DNA from: Cryptosporangium minutisporangium
Lineage (GTDB): Bacteria; Actinomycetota; Actinomycetes; Mycobacteriales; Cryptosporangiaceae
DNA length: 64,000 nucleotides
Assembly: GCF_039536245.1 (NCBI RefSeq)
Contig: NZ_BAAAYN010000006.1
Span: 124,001 to 188,000 of the forward strand
Reading direction: 5' to 3'
The notes below the pieces were generated by a model. The model ran no database searches and was not told where the DNA came from. It saw only the letters and a list, made by a program, of their open reading frames with translations. This document shows positions 1 through 9,945 of the stretch, in pieces. Numbering within the stretch: position 1 is the first letter of the stretch; each line of letters begins with the position of its first letter. Made by a program: the position numbers and the translations under genes.

Positions 1-371
1 CGGACCAAGGCGCGCAGCTCGACGTCGTACGCGACCCGGATTGGCTTGCCCATCTCGAGGCTGACCAGAAGGGCCAACTCGTCGCGGCGGGCGTCGACCA
101 GAGCGGCGAACCGTTGCAGGATCTCCCCGCGCTCACGCGCGTGCAGACGGGGCCAGGGGCCGTGGTCGAACGCCCGGCGAGCCTGCGCGACCGCGGCGTC
201 GGCGTCCTCCACCCCCGCCCAGGGGAGCTCACCCAGGGTGCTGCCGTCGCGGGGGGTGACGACGGTGCGGGTCCCGGCGGTCTCGCGGTACTCGCCGCCG
301 ACGAAGACGCCCGGCGGAAGCGCGAGTCTCGCGGCGCGGGCCGCCCAGTCGACGGAGTCCGGGAAGCCCAT
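1..371 (-). CDS. Aldehyde dehydrogenase, N-terminal part (cut by window edge)
   Basis: About 123 residues of the N-terminal NAD-binding region of an aldehyde dehydrogenase superfamily protein are visible, running off the left edge. The typical ALDH opening is readable: F-V-G-G-E-Y near residue 24, the T-P-R-D-G-S-T-L-G-E strand, the A-F-D-x-G-P-W-P turn and the L-E-M-G-K-P helix end. The ATG at 371-369 shares its A with the TGA of the upstream hydrolase gene (TGATG), so translation is probably coupled. As the last visible gene of an aromatic-acid operon it probably oxidises a pathway aldehyde to the acid. The catalytic Cys and Glu lie outside the window, so substrate class cannot be judged. 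Confidence 0.85.
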   Translation of the reverse strand, partial: MGFPDSVDWAARAARLALPPGVFVGGEYRETAGTRTVVTPRDGSTLGELPWAGVEDADAAVAQARRAFDHGPWPRLHARERGEILQRFAALVDARRDELALLVSLEMGKPIRVAYDVELRALV

Positions 372-1231
372 CAATGCGCCGCGGGGAGAGGCTTACGGAC
401 GCCCCGGAACTCCCAGTCGCCGCCCTGCGCCGTGGAGAGCACCTCTTCGGACTCGGTGGGCTGGGCCCCGACGTCCGTCCGGATCGGCGTCGGGCCGCTG
501 ACGACGTGGTTGCGCAGCACGCCCAGGCCTTCGACCTCCACCTCGACCACGTCGCCCGGGTAGACCGTGCGGGAGATGGCGGGTGTGCCGGACAGCAGGA
601 GGTCGCCGGGTTGCAGCGTGATCGTGCGCGCGATGTCGGCGACGAGGTAGTGCATGTCCCACTTCATCTCGTCGGTGCTGCCGTCCTGGCGTACTTCACC
701 GTTGACGAGCGTGCGGATCCGCTTGCCCCGGAAGTCCCATCCTTCGACCACGCCGGGGCCGATCGGGCACAGCGTGTCGGCGCCCTTGACCCGGAGCATC
801 GACCCGGCGTCGGTGTCTCGGAAGTCGTGCAACCCGTAGTCGTTGGCGACGGTGTAACCGCGGATGTAGTCGCCGGCGTCGTGGGGGGCGATGTTTCGGC
901 AGGTGCGACCGATGACGATGGCGACCTCACCCTCGTAGTTGAGCCACTTGCAACCCTCCGGACGCACCACGGCGGCGTCGTGCGAGTTCAGCGCGGACAC
1001 CGGTTTGTGGAAGTAGGTGGGGGCGGGCGGGAGGGCCGTCATCAGCTCTTCGACCCGGCTGAGGTAGTTCAGGTGGACGCAGACGATCTTGGTCGGAGTG
1101 ACCGGCGGCAGGTGCTGGGCGTCGGCGATCGCGACGACGCGGCCGTCACCGGCCACCAGGTCGTCACCGCGGCGGACGACGTCGACCGGGTTGCCGTCGA
1201 GAAGGATGCGGCGGGTCTCACGGGTGGTCAC
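371..1231 (-). CDS. Fumarylacetoacetate hydrolase family protein (HpaG/HpcE-like)
   Basis: A 286-residue FAH-fold protein. Family signatures are readable: a conserved Y-E-G-E-V-A stretch carrying metal-binding acidic residues, V-A-N-D-Y-x-x-H-D-F and K-G-A-D-T-L-C-P-I-G-P. Members hydrolyse or decarboxylate and isomerise ring-cleavage products; in homoprotocatechuate pathways this is the 5-oxopent-3-ene-1,2,5-tricarboxylate decarboxylase/HHDD isomerase step. A GTG start at 1231 is chosen because the longer reading frame runs into the upstream dioxygenase gene. It lies 11 bases after that gene and overlaps the next by one base, so the set is one operon. The exact substrate is inferred from the neighbours. 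Confidence 0.85.
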   Translation of the reverse strand: MTTRETRRILLDGNPVDVVRRGDDLVAGDGRVVAIADAQHLPPVTPTKIVCVHLNYLSRVEELMTALPPAPTYFHKPVSALNSHDAAVVRPEGCKWLNYEGEVAIVIGRTCRNIAPHDAGDYIRGYTVANDYGLHDFRDTDAGSMLRVKGADTLCPIGPGVVEGWDFRGKRIRTLVNGEVRQDGSTDEMKWDMHYLVADIARTITLQPGDLLLSGTPAISRTVYPGDVVEVEVEGLGVLRNHVVSGPTPIRTDVGAQPTESEEVLSTAQGGDWEFRGVRKPLPAAH

Positions 1232-1242
1232 GAGCTGGCTCC

Positions 1243-2196
1243 TCAGCCTGCGGCGGGTAGGTCGGGACCGCCGCTCTGGCGGACGAAGTCGGGATCGACG
1301 GGCGTCGCCTTGGGGGAGGGGAAGCCACCGTCGGGCCGGTCGAACCACAGGTGGACCTGCCCGGTGCCGACCGAGTTCTCGTACTCGCCGTACTGGCGGG
1401 CCGGTGCGGTGCACTGCTCCTCGCCGAGTGCGCCGATCATCATCTGGTAGTGCATGAACTTCGCTTCGGGGCGGACGCGGAGGAACTCGGGCATCGTGTC
1501 GATGACCCGTTTGTGGTCTCCGGCTTCGAGCCACTCGATCCGCTCGAGATCGGCGGCGAGGGCTTCCCGTGAATGGATGTGCTCGCGCCCCGCGGCCTCG
1601 TGGTCGCGGAGCTGGCGTAGCGGCCAGAACGTGTGCGACATGGCGCCGGAGGCGATGAGGACGGCCTTGCGGTCGGAGTCGGCGATCGCATCACCCAGCG
1701 CCCGGCCCAGCCGGTAGGCGTCTTCGCCGTCCGCGGTCTGGCAGACGCCGATCGAGATCCATCGCTTCTCGGGCAGTCCCTGGCCGAGGAACTCCCAGAG
1801 GTTGGTGGTGGCGTAGAAGATCGGCAGCGAGTGGTCGTCGATCGCGGTGATCCAGGTGGAGTGCTTCTCCGCCTTGCTCGCGATCAGGTGTGCGAGGTCC
1901 GGGTCGCCGGGGAAGTCGTACGGCCGGCGCTGCATGCCCCGGGGAAGTTCCTCGGACGTGAAGAGCCCGCTGCGGCGGTCCTGGGCCGTCACCACGAACT
2001 CGACGGTCGTGGCCCAGTGCGAGTCGAGTACGACGACCGTGTCGTAATCGAGGGTCTCGAACACCTCGCGGCGCAGTTGGCGTAGGCCGGAGACGAGAGT
2101 GGAGTCCTCGCCGTGGTTGAGTTCGCGCCGGGTCTCTTCCGATAGCACGATTGTCGGGACGTGTGCCAGGAGCCCGGCGCCGACTACGTCACCCAT
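1243..2196 (-). CDS. Class III extradiol ring-cleavage dioxygenase (LigB/HpaD type)
   Basis: A 317-residue protein of the LigB superfamily, Fe(II)-dependent enzymes that open catechol rings next to the hydroxyls. The expected metal histidines are present: His12 in L-L-A-H-V-P and His59 in L-D-S-H-W. Flanked by a semialdehyde dehydrogenase and a FAH-family hydrolase, its best substrate guess is 3,4-dihydroxyphenylacetate (homoprotocatechuate). Its ATG lies inside the end of the upstream dehydrogenase gene (8-base overlap), a sign of coupling. A different catechol acid cannot be excluded. Confidence 0.85.
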   Translation of the reverse strand: MGDVVGAGLLAHVPTIVLSEETRRELNHGEDSTLVSGLRQLRREVFETLDYDTVVVLDSHWATTVEFVVTAQDRRSGLFTSEELPRGMQRRPYDFPGDPDLAHLIASKAEKHSTWITAIDDHSLPIFYATTNLWEFLGQGLPEKRWISIGVCQTADGEDAYRLGRALGDAIADSDRKAVLIASGAMSHTFWPLRQLRDHEAAGREHIHSREALAADLERIEWLEAGDHKRVIDTMPEFLRVRPEAKFMHYQMMIGALGEEQCTAPARQYGEYENSVGTGQVHLWFDRPDGGFPSPKATPVDPDFVRQSGGPDLPAAG

Positions 2197-3679
2197 GGTT
2201 TCGCCATCCGTTCGGGCTGAAGACGCTGTTCTTGACGTCGCAGTAGAAGTCGAAGGACCAGAGGCCGCCCTCCCGGCCGATGCCTGACTTGCCGGTGCCG
2301 CCGAACGGGGCCTCGAGGTCGCGGACGAAGAAGCAGTTCACCCACACGGTTCCGGCGTGCAGCGCGTGCGAAACCCGTTCGGCGCGCTCCGGGTCGCTCG
2401 TGACCACCGTGGCCGCCAGCCCGAAGCGCGTGTCGTTGGCGCGGGCTACGGCGTCGTCCTCGGTCTGGAAGGTCTCGACGGTGACCACTGGCCCGAAGAC
2501 CTCCTCGGTCAGGATCTCCGACCCGGGCTTCGCGTCGACCAGCACGGTCGGTCGGTAGTAGAGGCCGCCCAGCTCGCGGTTGGGCTCCCCACCGATCAGG
2601 GCACGGGCGCCGTCGGCCAACGCTCGCTCGACGAAGCCGCTGACCTGCTCGAAGTGTCGGCGCGCGATCAATGCCGACAGGTCGGTGTTCTCCTCCCGCG
2701 GGTCACCCTGGCGCAGTCCGGCGGTCCGCTCCACGAGCCGCCGGGTGAACTCGTCGGCGATCGAGCTGTGCACCAGCATCCGAGCGGCCTTCAGACACAC
2801 CTGCCCGGCGTTGTCGAACTGTTCGACCGCGAGGTCGACGGCGAGGGCGAGGTCGGCGTCCTCGAACACGAGAAGCGGTGACTTGCCGCCGAGCTCGAAC
2901 GAGAGCGGCACGATGTTCGGTGCAGCCGCGCGGGCGATGACGGCGGCCGTCGGCACCGAGCCGGTGAACGCGAGCCGGTTGATGTCCGGGTGTGCGGTCA
3001 GCGGAGCGCCGGCGTCGGCGCCCGTGCCCTGGACGACGTTGAAGACCCCGGCCGGCACGCCGGCTTCGTGCATGATGTCGGCGAGCAGGCTCGCGGTCAG
3101 CGGCGCCCACTCCGGCGGTTTGACGACGACCGTGTTGCCGGCCGCCAGCGCCGGTCCGATGCGCCAGGTGGCCAGCATCAGCGGCGCGTTCCACGGCGTG
3201 ATGACCGCGACGACACCCGCCGGGTCGTACGTGATGCGCTCCCGGTGGCCGCGCACCGACATGTCGGGATGGCTCAGCTGCTTCTCGGCGTAGTCAGCGA
3301 AGGCCCGGAGGTTCAGCGCGACCCGCGGCATGACACCCCGCCGGTGGCTGCGGATCAGCGAGCCGTTGTCCCGCGTCTCGACTCGCGCCAGGTCCTCGAT
3401 CCGCGCCTCGATCCCGTCGGCGACGCGTCGCAGGATCGCGCTCCGCTCGCCCACGGGCAGGGCACTCCACGCCGGGAACGCCGCACGGGCCGCGGCGACC
3501 GCTGCGTCGACCTCGGCGGCGGTGCCGGCGGCGACCTGAGCGATCTCCGCCTCGTCGATGGGGGAGAGGTCGGCGAACGTGCGTGCGGACGCGATCCGCT
3601 CACCGCCGATCCAGTGGCGCAGGTCGACGCGGATGCCGTCGATCGATGCGCTGGTGTTCGCCGCGGCGAAGTCGTCCAT
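2189..3679 (-). CDS. Aldehyde dehydrogenase (HpaE-like semialdehyde dehydrogenase)
   Basis: A 496-residue NAD(P)-dependent aldehyde dehydrogenase. Present are T-P-W-N-A-P near residue 161, the nucleotide-binding K-P-P-E, the general base Glu262 in F-E-L-G-G-K-S-P and the nucleophile Cys295 in N-A-G-Q-V-C. In this operon the likely job is oxidising the semialdehyde (5-carboxymethyl-2-hydroxymuconate type) made by the dioxygenase. An in-frame ATG exists at 3748, but the ATG at 3679 has a GGGAG ribosome site and matches normal family length; the longer start would cover the operator-like palindrome at 3709. First gene of the operon. Confidence 0.85.
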   Translation of the reverse strand: MDDFAAANTSASIDGIRVDLRHWIGGERIASARTFADLSPIDEAEIAQVAAGTAAEVDAAVAAARAAFPAWSALPVGERSAILRRVADGIEARIEDLARVETRDNGSLIRSHRRGVMPRVALNLRAFADYAEKQLSHPDMSVRGHRERITYDPAGVVAVITPWNAPLMLATWRIGPALAAGNTVVVKPPEWAPLTASLLADIMHEAGVPAGVFNVVQGTGADAGAPLTAHPDINRLAFTGSVPTAAVIARAAAPNIVPLSFELGGKSPLLVFEDADLALAVDLAVEQFDNAGQVCLKAARMLVHSSIADEFTRRLVERTAGLRQGDPREENTDLSALIARRHFEQVSGFVERALADGARALIGGEPNRELGGLYYRPTVLVDAKPGSEILTEEVFGPVVTVETFQTEDDAVARANDTRFGLAATVVTSDPERAERVSHALHAGTVWVNCFFVRDLEAPFGGTGKSGIGREGGLWSFDFYCDVKNSVFSPNGWRNHG

Positions 3680-3708
3680 CGAGCTCCCGCACCCTTCCCC
3701 TGTCGATC

Positions 3709-3722
3709 GTTTGGCACCAAAC
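3709..3722. promoter_or_regulatory. 14-bp palindrome upstream of the aromatic operon
   Basis: GTTTGG-CA-CCAAAC is an inverted repeat with perfect 6-base arms and a 2-base centre, 30 bases upstream of the dehydrogenase start. Size and position suit a dimeric repressor (GntR- or IclR-like sites often look like this). No regulator gene lies beside it in the window. Confidence 0.5.
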
Positions 3723-3790
3723 GTAGGGTGCGCTCGGTGGTCGGTCAAGACGCTGACGCCCGACCCGTATGGGGCAGCACCGTTCCGCTA

Positions 3791-3836
3791 CGAACGATTC
3801 GGGTCGGCCTATCGACAAAGTCGTTCGGACCCGAAT
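3791..3836. promoter_or_regulatory. Interleaved dyads in the divergent promoter region
   Basis: CGAACGA (3791-3797) pairs with TCGTTCG (3821-3827), and ATTCGGGTC (3797-3805) pairs with GACCCGAAT (3828-3836). The right half is also a local palindrome, TTCGG-AC-CCGAA (3824-3835). The two arm sets are consecutive rather than nested, so both hairpins cannot form simply at once. The site lies between the catabolic operon and the permease and is a good candidate for a shared operator. Confidence 0.45.
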
Positions 3837-3902
3837 ATCTTCTTGTCTCCTAGGTCACACCCGCGGTAACCGGAGACCGCGCGTCCGAGCCGGAGAGGCC
3901 AC

Positions 3903-5444
3903 ATGACCGCAGAACAGATGACCCCGTCACCCGCACCGAAGCCCGACTCCGCGCCGAACGAGCAGTTAGCCGCAGGCCGCCTGGGCATCGCGGGAATCGT
4001 CTTCTTCGTCGTCGCCGCGGCGGCGCCTCTCGTCGGGATGACCGGCGCCGTCCCGGTCGCGATCGTGCTCGGTAACGGCGCCGCCGCGCCCGGCGCCTAC
4101 CTGGTCGCCGGCCTGGTGCTTCTGGTGTTCAGCGTCGGCTACGCCGCGATGAGCCATCGGGTCAGCAACACCGGTGCCTTCTTCGCTTTCGTCGGCCGCG
4201 GCCTGGGTGCCGTACCGGGCGTCGGGACCGCATTCGTTTCGCTGCTCGCCTACGTCGCGATCCAGCTGGCCGTGTACGGCTTCTTCGGCGCCGTGGCCCA
4301 CGGGCAGCTCCAGGCCCGGCTGTCCGTCGATCTGCCCTGGTGGGGATGGTCGCTGATCGCCTGGGCTCTCGTTCTGACGTTGTCGCTGCTCCAGGTCGAC
4401 ATCGGGGCCAAGGTGCTCGGTGTCCTGATGGGTCTGGAGGTGCTGTCCCTGCTCCTGGTCGCGGTGGTCGTGCTCGCCCAGGGCGGTGGCCCCGACGGGC
4501 TGGCGTTCGGGGCCTCGTTCTCGCCCGCGAACATCTTCGCCGGCGGCTTCGGCGGCTCCGCCGGCATCGCGCTGGCCTTCGCGTTCGCGTCGTATATCGG
4601 CTTCGAAGCGACCGCCATCTACGCGGAGGAGACCAAGGACCCCAAACGCGCGGTTCCCCGGGCGACCTACACCGCCGTCGCTCTGATCGCCGTACTGTTC
4701 GCCCTCACCTCGTGGGCGGTGGTCAGCGGCGTCGGCAGCCAGCACGCGGTTGACGAGGTGGCCCGCCGCTCCTCGGTCGAGGGCACACCGCTGGCCGATC
4801 CGGCGGCCGTGCTGTTCTCGGTGGCCGAGCAGTACGTCGGCGGCTGGCTGTCGACGCTGATGACCTGGCTCGTGCTCAGCAGCCTCTTCGCCGGCTTGCT
4901 CGCGTTCCAGAACAGCGCCGCGCGCTACTTCTTCTCGATGGGCCGCGCCGGGGTGCTTCCGAGGATGCTCGACCGGGTCAACCGCCGGGGCGCACCGATC
5001 GTGGGCTCGCTGGCGACGTCCGTGCTCACGTTCGTCGTCATCGCGTTCTTCGCTCTCACCGACAAAGACCCCGTCCTCAACCTTTTCAACTGGTTCAGCG
5101 GGCTGGCGGTGCTCGCCATCCTCCTCGTCGAGATCCTGGTCTCGGTCGCGGTCATCGTGCACTTCCGCCGCGAGCCCGGCGAGGCGAACGTGCTGCAGAC
5201 GGTCGTCGCCCCGATCGTCGCGATCATCGGCCTTGCGCTCGCCGCCTACCTGATCGTCGCGCGTTTCGGCCTGCTGGCCGGGACGAGCTCGAACCCTGAC
5301 GACGCACTGAAGACCTTCGCGCTGTCGGCCACGGGCTGGACGCTGGTTCTCGCGCCCTTCGTCGTTCTGGTGATCGGGCTGGTGCTCGGTGCGGTTCGCC
5401 GGAACGCCGAGAACGAACGCGCGGTGGCGGACCTCGTCAGCTGA
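3903..5444 (+). CDS. APC-superfamily amino acid/amine permease
   Basis: A 513-residue integral membrane protein with about 12 hydrophobic segments. The first helix has the glycine-rich A-A-A-A-P-L-V-G-M-T-G-A break typical of APC transporters, and G-F-E-A-T-A-I-Y-A-E-E-T after helix 6 is a familiar APC signature. A GGAGAGG ribosome site precedes the ATG. Divergent placement from an aromatic-acid operon suggests it imports an aromatic amino acid or amine (tyramine- or phenylethylamine-like) that feeds the pathway; that substrate is inferred from context only. Confidence 0.85.
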   Translation: MTAEQMTPSPAPKPDSAPNEQLAAGRLGIAGIVFFVVAAAAPLVGMTGAVPVAIVLGNGAAAPGAYLVAGLVLLVFSVGYAAMSHRVSNTGAFFAFVGRGLGAVPGVGTAFVSLLAYVAIQLAVYGFFGAVAHGQLQARLSVDLPWWGWSLIAWALVLTLSLLQVDIGAKVLGVLMGLEVLSLLLVAVVVLAQGGGPDGLAFGASFSPANIFAGGFGGSAGIALAFAFASYIGFEATAIYAEETKDPKRAVPRATYTAVALIAVLFALTSWAVVSGVGSQHAVDEVARRSSVEGTPLADPAAVLFSVAEQYVGGWLSTLMTWLVLSSLFAGLLAFQNSAARYFFSMGRAGVLPRMLDRVNRRGAPIVGSLATSVLTFVVIAFFALTDKDPVLNLFNWFSGLAVLAILLVEILVSVAVIVHFRREPGEANVLQTVVAPIVAIIGLALAAYLIVARFGLLAGTSSNPDDALKTFALSATGWTLVLAPFVVLVIGLVLGAVRRNAENERAVADLVS

Positions 5445-5463
5445 GCGGCACTGGTTCGGCGCC

Positions 5464-7026
<1,563 letters not shown>

Positions 7027-7105
7027 CTGCCCTACCTTTTCCTGGAGACCGACGCCAGCCCATCGGCCGGTACGGCGGCGGGCTGAGGGGGAAAGAGTGC
7101 CCTGG

Positions 7106-8611
7106 TCAGGGCCGTCGATCGGACGTCGCGTCCTCCGCGGCGGCGTCGGCCGCGTCGGCGGACGTGTTGTCGAAGCCTTGGCGGGTCATCACGCCCCAAT
7201 CGGTCTTCGTCCGGCGTACGGCCTGGTAGACGCCTTGCACGCGCCACCAGGCCGTCAGTTGCCGGAAGCCGAAGTTCTCCAGGATCGCCGCGAGCGTGAT
7301 CACGCCGAGGTCTCTCCAGTGCCGGTAGCGGTGGAACGCGAACTCTTCGACCGCGATGGCGGTGAGGGTCACCAGGATCGCGTAGCCGTACGCGACCAGC
7401 AGCAACTGCAGGGCGAAGCCGGGGTCGATGACGCCGAGCAGAAGACCGATCGGCACGACCACGATCCCGAGGAGTTCCACCAGCGGAGCGATCGCCTCGA
7501 ACAGCAGGAAGTACGGAAGCGCCACGGTGCCGATCCGGCCGTAGCGGGGGTTGCCGATCATCGTCACGTACTTGACGAGGATGTCGATCAGGCCGCGCTG
7601 CCAGCGGCGTCGCTGCCGACCAAGCACGGCGCGGGTGCTGGGGACCTCGGTCCAGGACACCGGCTCGCCGACGAAGCTGATCCGGTAGGGCTTCTTCTCC
7701 CGGCGGAGTTGCCGGTGCAGACGAACCACGAGTTCGGCGTCCTCGCCGATGCTGTCGGCGTCCAGCCCGCCGACGGCCACGACGACGTCTCGGCGGAAGA
7801 GACCGAAGGCGCCGGAGATGACCAGCAAGCCGTCGACCTTCGACCAGCCGGTGCGGCCGAGCAGGAACGCGCGGAGGTACTCGGCGATCTGGATGCGCGG
7901 CAGCCAGGCGCGGGGAGTGCGCACCTCGGTGATGCGGCCGGCGCGGACCGTGCAGCCGTTGACCACCCGGATCACTCCGCCGGTCGCGACGGCGCGGAGC
8001 GGATCGTCGGAGAACGGCTGCGCCACGGCGAGGAGTGCGTCGGGATCGAGGATCGAATCGGCGTCGACCATGCACACCAGCGGGTGCCGCGCGGCGTTGA
8101 TGGCGGTGTTGAGTGCGTCGGCGCGTCCGCCGTTGACCTTGTGGATGACGGTCAGCGCGGGAGAGCCCGCCCGTGGGGTGTAGCTGGCGAGGATCGGCGA
8201 CCGGGTCGGGACGTCGTCGGGGATGACCTGGACGGTGGGGACGAGGTCGAAGGCCTCGATCAGCCGGGCCAGCGTCTGGTCGGTGGAGCCGTCGACGATC
8301 ACGACGACCTCGAAGACCGGGTAGCGCAGCGCGAGCATCGCCTGCACCGCCGAGACGATGTTGAGCTCCTCGTTGTAGGCGGGCACGAGGATCGACACCG
8401 GCGCGGTGAGCGGGCTGACGTAGGTCTCTTCGCGTCCGTCGTAGGCCTGTCGCCGGAGGTACTGGGTGAACTCGACGGCAGCGATCACGATCAGGATGAG
8501 GTAGCTGGTGTTGATCGCCAGGAAGTACCAGAAGACGACGTCCCCGATCGCCTCCAACAGGGCCACCACGGCGCCGCGGACGGTGTCCGGCTCCGGTAGG
8601 AACGTGCTCAT
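7106..8611 (-). CDS. Processive family-2 glycosyltransferase (polysaccharide synthase)
   Basis: A 501-residue membrane GT2 of the cellulose/chitin/hyaluronan/PNAG synthase class. One helix sits near residues 26-47. The catalytic core has V-D-G-S-T-D (Asp107), the D-x-D triad 183-185, the E-D pair 290-291 and Q-R-R-R-W at 333-337, the mark of processive synthases. Several helices follow from about 355. There is no PilZ domain. The ATG at 8611 overlaps the TGA of the upstream HEAT gene (ATGA) and is preferred to the in-frame ATG at 8659. The polymer is unknown. Confidence 0.88.
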   Translation of the reverse strand: MSTFLPEPDTVRGAVVALLEAIGDVVFWYFLAINTSYLILIVIAAVEFTQYLRRQAYDGREETYVSPLTAPVSILVPAYNEELNIVSAVQAMLALRYPVFEVVVIVDGSTDQTLARLIEAFDLVPTVQVIPDDVPTRSPILASYTPRAGSPALTVIHKVNGGRADALNTAINAARHPLVCMVDADSILDPDALLAVAQPFSDDPLRAVATGGVIRVVNGCTVRAGRITEVRTPRAWLPRIQIAEYLRAFLLGRTGWSKVDGLLVISGAFGLFRRDVVVAVGGLDADSIGEDAELVVRLHRQLRREKKPYRISFVGEPVSWTEVPSTRAVLGRQRRRWQRGLIDILVKYVTMIGNPRYGRIGTVALPYFLLFEAIAPLVELLGIVVVPIGLLLGVIDPGFALQLLLVAYGYAILVTLTAIAVEEFAFHRYRHWRDLGVITLAAILENFGFRQLTAWWRVQGVYQAVRRTKTDWGVMTRQGFDNTSADAADAAAEDATSDRRP

Positions 8612-9798
8612 TCCGGCTCGGCTCGCCGGGCGGCGACCAGCGCCGCCGCGGCGTAACACGCCGCGGTGGTGACGGTGCGGCCGTCCGGGTCCGCGATCGT
8701 CCGGAGTTCGGTGGCGACCGCCCCGCCGGGGAGCTCGTCGTCGGGTAGCCCGGTGCAGGTCCGGCCGGGCACCCGACCCGGCCGGGACAGCCGCAGCACC
8801 TCGGTCAGCGCCTCGACACCCGGCTTCCCGAGTTGCACCAGCGAATTCGCGGCCGCGAGGGCCACCGCGTGCTCCTGCTCGTAGAGCAACCCCACCAGGG
8901 CCCGCACCGCCCGATCGGAGCCGAGCTCGCCGAGCGCTCTGGCGGCTGCCGCCCGGATCAGCGGGTCCTCCGTCGAGCCGATCGCGCTCAGCAGGGCACC
9001 GACGGCCGTCGGGTGACCGATCCCGCCGAGCGCTTTCACGGCCCTGAGACGGACGTCGAGGGAGGGATCCTCGGCCAGCGTGGCGATCAACGGGTGGGTG
9101 GCCGAGACCGCGCGGAGCAGTCCGAGGACCTCGGCCACCGCAGCCCGCACCGCTTCACTGCGGTCCTGCAGGGCGGGCACGAGGTGGGGCGCCACGCCGG
9201 GTCCCAGGCGAAGCAGCGCCTGGATGACGCTCTGCGCGGGCACCGGCCGGGAGCCGTCCAGCGTGTCGATCAGCGCGGGCGCCACCGTGGGGTCGCCGAT
9301 GCGGCCCAGCGCACGGACCGCGACGCGCCGGACGTCTGCAGCGCGGTCGTGCAGACACGCACGCAGTGGGGCCGTCGACGACTCCGCTCCGAGTAGTCCC
9401 AGCGTCTCGGCGGCGAGCGCGCGTCGGACCGCTCCCCGCGCGGTGATGCCCCGCAGCGCGCGGTCGGCGGCGCCGTGCAGCTCGAGCAGTTCGGTCAGCG
9501 TGCCGCGCGCATCACCGCGCACCTTGCCGAGGACTCTGACGACCAGCGGCTCGATCGCGGCCCAGGTGTCCGGGGGAGCGGTGGCCAGCGTGCGGTACGC
9601 CTCGCCGTCGTCGTCGGCATCCGCGGCCAGCGTCAGCACCAGCGGGCGGACCGGGCGCTCCAGCGCCTCGCGGCGGCGGGTGGTGACGCCGACCTGCAGC
9701 CGGCGTGCCGCCGTGAGCACGACCAGCATCGCGCACGTCGCCAGCACCGCGAGCAAGGTCCAGCCGAGGACGGCGGACTGTGCGAGCACGTCCGTCAC
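8608..9798 (-). CDS. Membrane-anchored HEAT-repeat protein
   Basis: A 396-residue protein with one N-terminal transmembrane helix (about residues 5-30). Tandem HEAT/PBS-lyase-type helical repeats follow, recognisable by the recurring pattern D-x-x-V-R-x-x-A-V-x-A-L-G-x-I-G-x-P from about residue 110 to 320. Such repeats are protein-binding scaffolds. The GTG at 9798 is preceded by GGGGAG and begins exactly at the membrane helix. It is translationally coupled to the GT2 synthase, so it is probably its partner or assembly scaffold. This is inference; no polysaccharide role is proved by sequence. Confidence 0.8.
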   Translation of the reverse strand: MTDVLAQSAVLGWTLLAVLATCAMLVVLTAARRLQVGVTTRRREALERPVRPLVLTLAADADDDGEAYRTLATAPPDTWAAIEPLVVRVLGKVRGDARGTLTELLELHGAADRALRGITARGAVRRALAAETLGLLGAESSTAPLRACLHDRAADVRRVAVRALGRIGDPTVAPALIDTLDGSRPVPAQSVIQALLRLGPGVAPHLVPALQDRSEAVRAAVAEVLGLLRAVSATHPLIATLAEDPSLDVRLRAVKALGGIGHPTAVGALLSAIGSTEDPLIRAAAARALGELGSDRAVRALVGLLYEQEHAVALAAANSLVQLGKPGVEALTEVLRLSRPGRVPGRTCTGLPDDELPGGAVATELRTIADPDGRTVTTAACYAAAALVAARRAEPE

Positions 9799-9882
9799 GC
9801 CGGTCTGCTCCCCTGCTCGTGCGCGGCTGGCACTTCCTGGTGACCTATCGACCGGCCAGGGCCGCAGATGAGTGGGACGGAA

Positions 9883-9908
9883 GAACCTCGGACAAATGTC
9901 CAAGGTTC
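9883..9908. promoter_or_regulatory. 26-bp interrupted palindrome in a divergent promoter region
   Basis: Arms GAACCT-c-GGACA and TGTCC-a-AGGTTC flank an AA centre, with a single mismatched pair. The site lies between the HEAT/GT2/GGDEF operon (start 9798) and the PfkB kinase (start 9946), 38 bases upstream of the kinase start, where a regulator could control either side. Confidence 0.55.
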
Positions 9909-9945
9909 GGCTACCGTGAGCGATCCGCATTCTTGGAAGGACGTC

